Assembly: GCA_014084085.1 (NCBI GenBank)
Contig: NPFB01000134.1
Coordinates: 38,005-102,004, forward strand
Length of the DNA stretch: 64,000 bases
Origin: Hondaea fermentalgiana
Taxonomy: Eukaryota; Sar; Bigyra; Thraustochytrida; Thraustochytriidae
Reading direction: 5' to 3'
In this document: positions 1 to 9,300 of the stretch, piece after piece
Position numbering within the stretch: position 1 is the first letter of the stretch
Layout: every line of letters begins with the position of its first letter
The notes under the pieces: generated by a model
Told to the model about the DNA's origin: nothing
What the model saw: the letters and a program-made list of their open reading frames with translations, nothing else
The model's database searches: none
Translations under genes and position numbers: made by a program

Positions 1-1109
1 GCCATACGCAGCATACTTTCGACCTGACCCTCGCGGCAGTGCCATTCAGGCACGAGCTCTTGTACAGTGCTTTCTGCCGTGTCGAAGCGAAGCGAGCACT
101 GAAGCATTCCCCATGCCGGATTGCCAATGAGGATCTCGTCCGTGTCTTCTGGACCTGCAAAGGATGGCGTTGTGGGGTACGCCTTCCAACGAGACTCGCG
201 TTCTGCTCTCGCTTCGTCATCCTCGTCCTCTGGTGGCACGCTATCCTCGAGAAGAGCCAATTCCGGGTGCGGTTGGACAACAGAGAAGATTGCCGACACG
301 ATGTCAGCGACGGAATCATGCGAGCCATCGGCCACGACAACGTATTGCTGTGCGGGTGGGGTCGCCAAGGCGGAACATGCGGCACGAGCAAGATCCTGCA
401 CATGCACGGTTGGCACAACGTTCGAGCACGCCGAGTTGATATCAGGGAGCACAAGAGGCCGCCCGAGCCAAGCATCCCGGAAGAACTCGTGAAAGGGTCC
501 CTGTTCCGCACCATAGAGAAGGCCAGAGGCGAGTACTGTTGTGGAGAGTGTCTCGTGCGAGAGTGCGAGGACCTGAGACTCGAGCGTTTTATGCAAAAGG
601 TAGTTTGGCGAGGGCCGGCGCTGCGTGAAACTCGACTCGGCAAACACTGTCGGGGCCGCGGCGCCTTCCCCGCCTTCTTCGTCTTCAGTCTTGGTTTCCT
701 CAGCACTCAGGGCCACCGATGCTGGGGTGTTGTCCCACGTAAGAAGCGTTGACACAAGGACGACGGACTTGCTACCTTCGAAAGGATTTTTGAGTGCCTT
801 CACCACGGCAGAGGCCTCGAGCACAGACTCGTGCGTATCGAGCACAATAGAGTCGGCGCTACGTGCGAGAGCGCACACCGCGTCCAGATCCTTGCGGCTC
901 ACGGCTTCCACGACCCCATTAGGAACGAGGTTGTTCTCATTGGCGAGGTCGTAGCTGACGGAGCCGATGATCTCGAGGGTTTCTGCGTCTGCGTCGGCTT
1001 CTCCGCCTGCTTCTTGCAGCTCAGCACGCTTGGCAGCAAAGTCGGCCTCGAGAATACGCTGGACGGCCCTGCCTACGAAGCCATCAACGCCCTCGATGAA
1101 GACGCGCAT
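1..1109 (-). CDS. AK7: Adenylate kinase 7 homologue, N-terminal part (runs off the left edge)
   Basis: A reverse-strand frame opens at an ATG ending at 1109 and stays open for 369 codons to the window edge, so the C-terminus is missing. The protein begins MRVFIEGVDGFVGRAV, a dinucleotide-fold-like start, and continues with an extended NAD(P)-binding (SDR-like) domain typical of the AK7 N-terminus. The strongest match I recognise is at residues 193-243, with ASGLLYGAEQGPFHEFF, AWLGRPLVLPD and VVPTVHVQDLARA. Human AK7 has the same order: AAGLQYGAEGG, AWLGEIPALP, VIPTIHVLDLA. The kinase and Dpy-30 domains of the family would lie beyond position 1. AK7 is an axonemal protein linked to ciliary motility, where it interconverts adenine nucleotides. 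An acidic loop near residues 138-150 is low complexity. No intron is visible. The gene is head to head with a radial spoke gene. Confidence 0.85.
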   Translation of the reverse strand, partial: MRVFIEGVDGFVGRAVQRILEADFAAKRAELQEAGGEADADAETLEIIGSVSYDLANENNLVPNGVVEAVSRKDLDAVCALARSADSIVLDTHESVLEASAVVKALKNPFEGSKSVVLVSTLLTWDNTPASVALSAEETKTEDEEGGEGAAAPTVFAESSFTQRRPSPNYLLHKTLESQVLALSHETLSTTVLASGLLYGAEQGPFHEFFRDAWLGRPLVLPDINSACSNVVPTVHVQDLARAACSALATPPAQQYVVVADGSHDSVADIVSAIFSVVQPHPELALLEDSVPPEDEDDEARAERESRWKAYPTTPSFAGPEDTDEILIGNPAWGMLQCSLRFDTAESTVQELVPEWHCREGQVESMLRM

Positions 1110-2261
1110 TTTTTCTTTAGATGGAAAAGCGAGCACGCGTTCGTGCACTCAGGCTGATCTCCACAAACTTTCGCTGCCACCGCGTTTCGATCTGCCAACG
1201 AGTAAAGGGAGCAAGCAAGCAAGCAGTCTGCGACAATACGCGAGGAATCGCGCACGAAAGCGCGTGCGTGCCAGCAAGTGGACGCGCTCTGGCGCGTCTG
1301 GCGCAATGCGGTCTGCCAGCACCTTGACTCCTTTATTCTGGCTCTTCCGAGTAGTTTCCACCCACGCCGCACTTATACCACGCTCTCTGCGGCCTTTGCT
1401 TTCGTTCCGGAACCAGTTCTTCTCTTCTTAAACCTAGTCAATTCTACAAGGAAAGTCCACGTTGTCCATTGCTTGCCAAGGAGGAAAAAAGGAAAAACAA
1501 TCGCTACTTGTGCCCCTTTCAATACATCCGCGCGCCGCGCCGCGCCGCGCTCGCTGCCCGCGCGCTCCCGCGTACCGTTCCAGTGCACACCCCCTTGGGG
1601 GGAAAAGAGTCCCCGGGGAGCGCAACCCATTTTGATCTATCCGTTGGGAGTGTCCGGCGCCGCCGCGGCCGGCCTGCTCGTCCACCGTGCGGGGCCTTAA
1701 AGAGTGTGCATTAGTAATAAAGCGGTCCATCCGGCGGACCGTTAGACCCCTTCGCGTTGCCCGTATTTCAATCTCTTGGGAGCGCAGTTGCAAGGACGAT
1801 ACAGAGACGGCCGTGCAGAAGAAGCATTCTGACGTAGGCCTCCCTAGAGAGTTGTATTTTCCGACTTTTTTGGCAGAGGGAAAAGTAGTAGAGTAGAGCC
1901 AGCGTTTCTTTCCAAAGTCCTAGGGGTAAATCAAGGCGAAACTAGGCAAAGGGAGCACGTCACTCTCGATTTTACGTAGTAGCCTTTGCTTCCTACAACC
2001 AAAAAGCAGCATTCTTGTTGCTGCTTCATTTCTTGCAAGGTCTGTCTAGCAGCTCTTCTGCCACTGCTGCCCAATAGCGCAGCAGAAACAGACAGACGAG
2101 CAAGCGAGCTAGCACGCGCGCCTCGCGTCCGCTGGGTAGAAGAAGAAGAAGAAGAGGAAGAGGACGGCGACGACGTTGTCGCGCAGGTGACGGTCCGCGT
2201 GAGAGCGAGAACGCAAGGGTGGCCACGCACACGCAAAGGCAAGAGGTGAAGGAAAAGAAAC
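1110..2261. promoter_or_regulatory. Divergent intergenic region between AK7 and RSPH4/6
   Basis: This 1.15 kb stretch has no convincing gene and must hold the promoters and 5' UTRs of two flagellar genes transcribed away from each other. Visible structure includes a GC-rich patch at about 1530-1570, a 6-bp-stem hairpin (CGGTCC at 1723-1728, GGACCG at 1736-1741), the palindrome-like TAGGCCTC at 1835-1842, and a purine-rich run of GAA/GAG triplets at about 2141-2165 just before the RSPH start. No TATA box is evident. A shared flagellar control element is inference only. Confidence 0.5.
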
Positions 2262-3593
2262 ATGACGGACTTTGAAGTCGCCAAGGCGTTCCTGCTCAAG
2301 GACCAGGATGGCTCGAACCTTTTTGACCACGTTGCCGACGTTCTTCTCAAAGTGATTTCCGAGCGTCCGGAAAACGCGCTCCAGGTCTTCGAGCAACTCT
2401 CTGCAAGCGTCAAGGCCGGCAAGCTTTCGGGCGGAGTTGCTAATGAAGCGACGCAGGCGCAGCGCGAGCTCATCATGGCGCACAGCAAGCAGCTGTCGAA
2501 GCTGTACCGTGACCCAGAGGCGCCAGAAGCCGTCGAGGATGATGAGGGTGACGAAGCCAAAGAGGCCCCCGAACCAGAGGAGCCCCTTCCTGCGCCCCGT
2601 GCCGACGTTCTCATCGACATGGACAAGGAATTCGCTGCGTGGCGTGCCGCTGGTGTGCACATGGCTCCGCAGGACTCCTTCAAGTTGCAAATGTCGCTCG
2701 CAAGACTCGCAGGCGCTGACGACTCGATCCAGACTCTTCGGCTCTGGGGCAAACTCCTCGGTCGCGAAGGAGACTACTTTGTTGCCGAGGGCACAGGTGG
2801 TGCTGCCGAGGAAGGTGACGAAGACGAGGAGGGCGTCGAGCCCGCCGAACCGGAGGCCAACAAGCACACGTATTGGGTGTGCTCGTACCCTGGCGGCCCC
2901 TGGACCCGTCTTGGCAGCTTGCGACCGGAGGCGGTGCTTTGCGCGCGCCAGATCAAGCGTTTTCTCACTGGTAACCTTGACGCCAGCGTGCTCGGGTACC
3001 CGGCCTTTCCTGGTACCGAGCGAGCCTACGTGCGCGCGATTATTGCACTCATCAACGAGGAGTGCGCTATCGCGCCCAAGGGCTACTTTGCTGTGAGTGA
3101 GGACGGTGACGCCGTAGATGTTGCTGAAGAATTTACCATGCCAGCGGTCGCAGATCTTTTGGACGCGAGTGCTTGGGAGGCGTATGGGCCCGCTTTCAGT
3201 AGTCTCGGTCGCGTTCGTCCGGTCGAGACCGAGGACGCTGAAGGTAACACGGTGTCGCAGCCCGAGGGATGGGAACTCCAATGGGTTCGTGATGCTCTAG
3301 CGGAAAAGTGGACAGCACGTGCCTACCCTCGCACGCTGCCTGACCTCAAGCACGCACATGCTGTTCTGCGCTCCGAGGCTTGGCCCGGCGCATTCGCTAT
3401 CGCCTCGGCAGCCTCCGGTGCCTGGTCCAATGTCTACGTTGGCTATGGATTTGCAAGGGCCGACACGCTTTACACACCGCCTATGCCTCCGGCGCTGCAG
3501 AAGGAGTATGGTGGCGCCCAATTCAAGGAGCAGGACGATGTGATCGAGGACCCTACATTGGGTCAAGACAACAACGAGGAGGAAGACGCTTAG
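2262..3593 (+). CDS. Radial spoke head protein 4/6 (RSPH4A/RSPH6A family)
   Basis: The 443-residue product is a structural component of the radial spoke head that relays signals from the central pair to dynein arms in the axoneme. The N-terminus carries SNLFDHVADVLLKVISERP (residues 18-36), the conserved opening of the family. Residues 159-177 read LRLWGKLLGREGDYFVAEG. Residues 202-250 (YWVCSYPGGPW, ARQIKRFLTGNLDASV, YPAFPGTE) match the spoke-head core, and the C-terminal part has WPGAFAI, NVYVGYGF and YTPPMPP followed by an acidic tail. Length is somewhat shorter than animal RSPH4A (about 700 residues) but near protist RSP4/RSP6 (about 460-470). The ATG at 2262 has A at -3 and is the first in frame. 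A single gene for the RSP4/RSP6 pair seems likely, but I cannot rule out a paralogue elsewhere. Confidence 0.93.
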   Translation: MTDFEVAKAFLLKDQDGSNLFDHVADVLLKVISERPENALQVFEQLSASVKAGKLSGGVANEATQAQRELIMAHSKQLSKLYRDPEAPEAVEDDEGDEAKEAPEPEEPLPAPRADVLIDMDKEFAAWRAAGVHMAPQDSFKLQMSLARLAGADDSIQTLRLWGKLLGREGDYFVAEGTGGAAEEGDEDEEGVEPAEPEANKHTYWVCSYPGGPWTRLGSLRPEAVLCARQIKRFLTGNLDASVLGYPAFPGTERAYVRAIIALINEECAIAPKGYFAVSEDGDAVDVAEEFTMPAVADLLDASAWEAYGPAFSSLGRVRPVETEDAEGNTVSQPEGWELQWVRDALAEKWTARAYPRTLPDLKHAHAVLRSEAWPGAFAIASAASGAWSNVYVGYGFARADTLYTPPMPPALQKEYGGAQFKEQDDVIEDPTLGQDNNEEEDA

Positions 3594-3967
3594 AGATTTT
3601 GATAATTTTCGCTTTCAATCGTCATCATCTCGATGCAATAAAAGGAAAGGATCTCACGAAGTTTGCTAAGCTTTTTTGTGTGCGTGCACAACGAGGAGAG
3701 GGAGAGGAAATTCCTCTCGTCTCGTCCATCTTTTTTTTTTTTCCGTCACGAACGAATCGAGCGCGGCATAAAACAGTTCTCTTCTCTCTCGCAATATTTC
3801 CTTTTCGTCGGATACATTTTAGCAGCAATCAGAACCAAGAATGTTTTTGTGTCATTTCATTTACTCCCAAGCCAAAAGTTGTTTCTACCGTACTCGTCAA
3901 TCTTCATTGTGAAAAAGAGCAAGGAAGGAGCAAAAGAGCTCACGGAGTCTCTTCTTCTCTACTTCTC
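3594..3967. other. Convergent 3' intergenic region (RSPH4/6 and USP30-like)
   Basis: This 374-bp stretch lies between two stop codons that face each other, so it holds 3' UTRs. An AATAAA hexamer at 3637-3642, 44 nt past the RSPH stop, is a plausible poly(A) signal. A T-run around 3730-3742 could serve the opposite strand as an A-rich element. No gene is seen. Confidence 0.5.
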
Positions 3968-5488
3968 TTACATACAGTCGAGATGCTCTGCGACGGAGAC
4001 CTCGCGACGTGAATAAAAAACCATGTACGCCTGCGTCTGAAGCACAGAGGCTAGCGACACGCGGACCACCCGCGCGTCCGAAACATGCACCCACACCGAA
4101 CCTGCGAGGCGGCGAAAGGCAGTAAAGTGACCGCCATGAGCACTTCCGTGATGCACAATCACAGCCGAGAGCTCGTAGACGTGCGAAGGGCCATGCACAA
4201 ACCAGTCTGGTGAAGTCACACGGGCTCGGGAAGGCACTCCCAGATCCGATCCGAGTGCTGCAAAATTGGACATGAGACCGCGCTGCAGCTCATTCTGGTG
4301 AAAAGCAAAGTGAGAAAAAACGCACGTCTCCGGAAAGCTAACGTGATGCGCAAGCTTCACGATGCGCCCCATGGCCGGACTGTAGTGGCGTCTCCCCAGG
4401 TGGAGGCACAGAATTGGTGGCATGCGACCAAGTGACGATCGACGAAACATATTTCGGCGTTGCTTATTGCAGAGGCCGAAACACTCGACGCCCTCAACAG
4501 TCTCCTGCGCCACAAAAGCGCGCAAGGCCGCATCGAGCGAGCGCAGAGTCGCCCCCGATGAAGGCTCGATAAGCGGGAGAGGGACCACGTGCATCGTCGA
4601 AGCCCGAAGAGGGGAGATCGATCCGCACGTTGCGCACATCATCTGGCTCATGACAGAACCGTGTAAAGGGTTCTCCGCCTGCAGTTGGCGAGTTGTTGCG
4701 TCCATACCATCCGCCTTTACAATAGAGCAAAGGCCCATCAGCTGACGATGCATCCTTTTTCGAGATATGAGGCGTTCTGTGTCCACGGCATCGAGCACAA
4801 GATGCAACAGCTCGTCGGCGTCCTGCTGTTGCTCACTGTATCGGAAAGCTGGCGAAAGAAGGAGCAGTCGATGTCGCAGGTCGCGAATATTCAGTGTACC
4901 AGGGCCCGCGCCGGGGCTTCGCCGAGGGGAAAGCTCGCGAAGAACGACAGCAAGGCGAGCCACGAGGGCTGCACGAGCCGTGGGTGCGTCATCTTTGGCA
5001 AGTGTATTTGCTCGAGAGACAGCGTCAACATATGCCACCACAGGCGCGCACGAGGCCATGGCTTGCAATAAGGCGTTGATAAAGCAGGAATTGCCAAGAT
5101 TGTGGAGTCCAGGCACGAAGAACCTGCTGCGCGCATCCGCGTCAGGTCGCGTGAAAATGTCTATACTCTCATCGTGACCTTGTGCCAAGACTTTCCGGTT
5201 GGACCCGTGCAGCGCGAAAAGCTCTGGGGTGGCAAGGCCTGCGAGTTCCGCAAGAGCCTTTGCTACCGCGCGAGTAGGCCTTCCCTCCGAGGCTTTATCG
5301 CATGCGTCCTCTTTGCTCTCGCTCTCGCTCTCGCTCTCGCTTTCGCTTTCGCTGGGGTCCATTGTCACAATCGAATCGCTATGATCTCGGCGGTCGTCAT
5401 TCTCTTTTGCAATTTGGCCTCCTTGTTGTGTGTCATCGTCCTTGTCTGCGTCCCCGGCCTCGAGGTCTTCGTGCCGCGCCTCAGGCAT
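3968..5488 (-). CDS. USP30-like ubiquitin C-terminal hydrolase
   Basis: The 506-residue product is a USP-class cysteine deubiquitinase. The Cys box GLHNLGNSCFINALLQAM places the nucleophile at Cys135, the QQDADELLH motif follows, and the His box VIVHHGSAHGGHFTAF gives His454. The third position reads WVHVSDARVV, with Ser470 where most USPs have Asp or Asn. That Cys-His-Ser arrangement, the nearby VFYSRR and the spacing match human USP30, which removes ubiquitin on mitochondria and peroxisomes. A zinc-ribbon half is visible as CATCGS. Unlike human USP30, no N-terminal transmembrane helix is seen: the first 90 residues are acidic with a Glu-Ser dipeptide run from the repeat at 5313-5355. An in-frame stop lies about 80 nt upstream of the ATG, so the ORF itself is not longer; a missing 5' exon carrying an anchor remains possible. 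Confidence 0.87.
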   Translation of the reverse strand: MPEARHEDLEAGDADKDDDTQQGGQIAKENDDRRDHSDSIVTMDPSESESESESESESKEDACDKASEGRPTRAVAKALAELAGLATPELFALHGSNRKVLAQGHDESIDIFTRPDADARSRFFVPGLHNLGNSCFINALLQAMASCAPVVAYVDAVSRANTLAKDDAPTARAALVARLAVVLRELSPRRSPGAGPGTLNIRDLRHRLLLLSPAFRYSEQQQDADELLHLVLDAVDTERLISRKRMHRQLMGLCSIVKADGMDATTRQLQAENPLHGSVMSQMMCATCGSISPLRASTMHVVPLPLIEPSSGATLRSLDAALRAFVAQETVEGVECFGLCNKQRRNMFRRSSLGRMPPILCLHLGRRHYSPAMGRIVKLAHHVSFPETCVFSHFAFHQNELQRGLMSNFAALGSDLGVPSRARVTSPDWFVHGPSHVYELSAVIVHHGSAHGGHFTAFRRLAGSVWVHVSDARVVRVSLASVLQTQAYMVFYSRREVSVAEHLDCM

Positions 5489-6160
5489 CTGGTTCTTCGC
5501 CGCCTTCCCTTTGTCCCCGAGCGGAGGCCTCCGCTCGCGACCTTTATCCCCTCCAACTCTCCACTATTTCCCTCTCCTCCTCCTCCTCCTCCTCCTCCCC
5601 GTCGCCCCTCTGCTGCAGCTGCTCGCTGTCGCTCACGATGGATAGATGATCTTCTTCTACGCGGCCTATACCACGACGGCACCTCGAGCAGGTCGACTTC
5701 GGCTGCGGCCTTCGAGCAATCAGGTTCCCCAATCAAGTTCCCCAATCGAGTTCCCCAATCGGGTGCCCCAGCCTCCACCCGCCTTAAGACGGTGGTGGTT
5801 ACCTCTCCAGCCCTCGGTTTCCCGGGCCGGCATTAAGGCGGCGGCCGCGCCCGCCTCGCCTCGGGCTGCCAGGCAGACACACATTGAGACAGACCCGAAG
5901 CCCGAGACCGGCAACGACCTCGACGCCAGGGCGGCGCGGCAGCGCGCAGAGCCCGAGGAGGCGCGCGGGCGGAGCGCGCGCGGGGAGCGGCGCGGCCGCG
6001 GCAGCGCGGCATCGCGCGCAGGGGCGAGCGGGCACTCGGCGGCGGCGGCGCGAGGCGCGGATCCCTCGCGCAGGCCGGGTTTGAAAACAAGGATAACCAA
6101 CTAACGCGCGCCGCGCCGCGACGGCGAGGCGCCGCGCTCGCGCTCGCGCTCGCGATCGAG
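5489..6160. promoter_or_regulatory. Divergent promoter region between USP30-like and CHD genes, with tandem CCAAT repeats
   Basis: No gene is supported here. The region holds a pyrimidine-rich run at 5574-5610 (CTC triplets) and a 13-bp tandem repeat at about 5721-5772, described separately. From about 5835 onward the DNA becomes strongly GC-rich and biased to CGC/GCG/GAG, leading into the assembly gap. A long reverse frame across the gap is an artefact of this composition. Confidence 0.5.
5721..5772. repeat. 13-bp tandem repeat containing CCAAT boxes
   Basis: Three near-identical 13-bp units (CAGGTTCCCCAAT, CAAGTTCCCCAAT, CGAGTTCCCCAAT) are followed by a degenerate fourth. Each of the first three ends in CCAAT, the core bound by NF-Y/HAP factors in eukaryotes. 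They lie 233-285 bp upstream of the USP30-like ATG on its antisense side and about 550 bp from the CHD ATG. A regulatory role is inference. Confidence 0.7.
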
Positions 6161-6260
6161 NNNNNNNNNNNNNNNNNNNNNNNNNNNNNNNNNNNNNNNN
6201 NNNNNNNNNNNNNNNNNNNNNNNNNNNNNNNNNNNNNNNNNNNNNNNNNNNNNNNNNNNN
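6161..6260. other. Assembly gap (100 N)
   Basis: Exactly 100 N, the usual placeholder for a gap of unknown size. The flanks are very GC-rich (runs of CGCTCG on the left, GGCGAGGGCGGGCG on the right), which probably blocked assembly. Part of the CHD 5' UTR may be missing. Confidence 0.97.
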
Positions 6261-6318
6261 CCCGCCGGCGAGGGCGGGCGAGGCGCGGGGACGCGGGCTT
6301 CACGGAGCTTGGGCGAAG

Positions 6319-9300
6319 ATGCCGGGCCCTGGTCGGCCGCGGAGAACCGCCAGCAGCGGCGGCGCGAGCAGCTCCAGCAGCGCCGCCAAGCCCACGACGC
6401 CCGCAACGAGCACGGCGAGGCGGACACCGCGACGGGGCGCAGCGGTGGCGGCGGCGGCGCCTGCGTCGCCGGCGAGCGGCTCTGAGGACAAGGATAAGAG
6501 CCCTACGCGACGCCGCAGCACGCGAGACCGCGCGACGAAGAATTACAAAGAACCGTCGCTTGACGTTGACGGCGAAAGTGGCGACGAGGATGCTGACACG
6601 TCTGGATCCGAGGGCGGAAAGAATGCAAGCATCAAGAAAAAGACGGCAGCCAAGCAGGACGCAAAGTCGCAGCAACGTAGACCCAAGAAGCGTGCGGCCT
6701 CTACAGGAACTGCAATGAACGAGCCGTCCTCTCGTCCCAAAAGGCGTCGCGGGTCCACAGGCGATGTCGGAATCTCTAAAAAGGCCGGCGACGCAAAGCA
6801 AACAAAGACCGCTAGTGCTGTCTCCGGTGCTGCCGCAAGAAAGACACGGGCAAAGCCCGGCCCCAAGCCTGGCGCTGGTCGCGGCGGACGACCCCGAGGC
6901 GCCAAGGCACGTGCTAGCGAAAAGATGGAAGTCGACGACGATGACGACGATGACGATGTCGACGAGGAGGAGGACTTTGACGACGAGGACGAAGACGAAG
7001 ACGTCGTTAATGACATCATCGACGGTGCAGAAGATGAAGAGGATGATGACGACGACGAGGAGGAGGACGACGACGACGACGACCTCGACGACCTTGGGGA
7101 TGATGACCTCGACGAAATGGAAGACGGCAATGTAGAAGGCCACGGCGAGGACGGTGTCGTGGAACTCAAAGTCGAAAAGCTTCTTGCGCATCATCGCAAA
7201 ACGAAAGGGGAATGGATCGCCTTTTGCAAGGGACAGACGACTTCACGCGTACTCAACGGCCGGCGACGAGAAATGCTCGCCTTTGAACTGAGCTCGGGGG
7301 ACAATGCATCCAAGGCAGATGACGATGACAATGATGGTCGGAGCAGTCTGGGAGGGATTGCCAAGCGTATGCGACGGCTGCCCAAACTGTCCAAGAAGAA
7401 GCTTCGCAAACAAGAAACCCGGTACCTTGTCAAATGGCTCAACAACGCTTTTATCCACGTTTCATGGGAGACCGCCAAGGGTCTACGCGCGTTTTTCGGG
7501 GATAACGCAATGGTGGATCGTCACCTGCGCAAGCTTGAGAACAGTTTTGCCATGATGGACGCGGAGGAACTCAGCGACCTTCAGCAGGTCGACAGGCTGG
7601 TTGACTACAACACTTTTGTCGAGGACGATGAAGACGAGGGTGAAAACGGCAGCGAGGGCAAGAGCGCAACGCAGGACAAACAAGGCGACGCTGACGAAGG
7701 CACGACGGAAAAGGGCCAAAACAAGAAGACCGACTCGAAAAAGGGCTCGGGCGAGAATGGCGCTCCTTCTTCTGCAAAGAAGCAAAAAGGCAGCGAATCC
7801 GCGAAAAAACAAAAGGAGGCTGTTTCTTGGGAGTACCTGGTCAAATGGAAGAGCCAGGGCTATGAAGATGCGACCTGGGAATTGTGGAGCGACATCAAGG
7901 ATCACCCTGACATTGACGCCAAACTCAAACTGCACGATCTCCGCAACAGCGTTGCGTACCGTCGGAATCGTAACAAGGTTGGCTCACAGGAGCTCGACTA
8001 CTCTTCGGCACGCACCTTTAAGAATGGCCGCAAGCTGCGCTCGTACCAGGTCGAGGCCGTAACCTGGCTTGCAGTCAACTTTTCAAGCGAGCGCAACTCT
8101 ATTCTTGCTGATGAGATGGGACTCGGAAAGACGTGCCAGACCGTCACCTTTACGCACCGGCTGCGGCACCAATTCAATCGCAACGGGCCCTTTCTGGTGG
8201 TGGCCCCCTTGGCGACGCTGCCGCACTGGCAACGCGAGTTCGAGGCATGGACAGACTTCAACTGCCTCACCTACCACGGAAGTGCGGAGGGCCGCGAACT
8301 CATTCGTAGCAAGGAATTTTTCTGGGATGACGGCCGGTCAATCATGAAGGGCCCTGGCGGTCTCCCAAAGTTTGACGCGCTCGTGACCAACTACGAGACC
8401 GTTCTCTCGGACGCCTCCATGCTGCGCCGGTTCAAGTGGGACCTGCTGATTGTCGACGAGGCCCATCGATTAAAGAATCGGGATTCGAAGTTGACCGTCT
8501 GTCTGCGCGAGAGCTTCAAGTACCGCGCCTCTTTGCTGCTTACCGGCACGCCCATTCAGAATAGCCTTCCCGAGCTGTGGACGCTGCTCAACTTTATCGC
8601 ACCCGAGGACTTTGCGTCTCTGGACGCCTTCAAGGAAAAATTCGGGAACATGCAGACTGCCGAGGAAATGGATCGTTTTCACGCCCGTCTTCGACCGTAC
8701 ATGTTGCGCCGCATCAAGTCAGAGGTGGAGCCGCTCCCCGAGCGCGAGGATACAATGATCGAAGTCGAGCTGACGACGATGCAGAAACGCTTTTACCGAG
8801 CCATTTACGAGAAGAACACCGAGTACCTGCTGGCCGGCGTGGTCAAGGGTGCGCGCGTTTCGCTCAACAACGTTGCCATGGAACTGCGCAAGTGTTGCTG
8901 TCATCCGTACTTGATCGATGGCGTAGAGTCCAAGGTGCTCAAGGACGACCCCCCGCCGCGCACTGCGACAAGCGAGGAGCGTAGTAGTCATGTCTTTGAC
9001 AAGCTCATCAACGCCAGTGGCAAACTCATTCTTCTCGACAAGCTCTTGCCCAAGCTTAAGGCAGAGGGGCACCGTGTCCTCATTTTTAGTCAGATGACAC
9101 GCATGCTTGATATCCTCGAAGATTACCTCCTGCACCGCAGTTACGCGTACGAGCGGATTGACGGCAGCGTACGCGGTGTGGACCGTCAATTTGCGATTGA
9201 CCGTTTCTCGAGCAAAAACTCGCAAGCTTTTGCGTTCTTGCTCAGTACGCGTGGGTGCGGCCAGGGCATCAACCTGACGGCTGCAGACACTGTCATCATG

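Noticed and set aside
1723..1741. Short hairpin considered as part of a tRNA or small RNA
   Set aside because: Only a 6-bp stem with a 7-nt loop; no T-loop or other tRNA arms nearby.
2109..3281. 390-residue reverse open frame over the RSPH4/6 gene
   Set aside because: Opposite strand of a clear family member with no recognisable domain; same codon-bias effect.
5833..7194. 453-residue reverse open frame spanning the first gap
   Set aside because: It reads through 100 N and through Val/Leu runs complementary to the CHD acidic tracts; not a protein.
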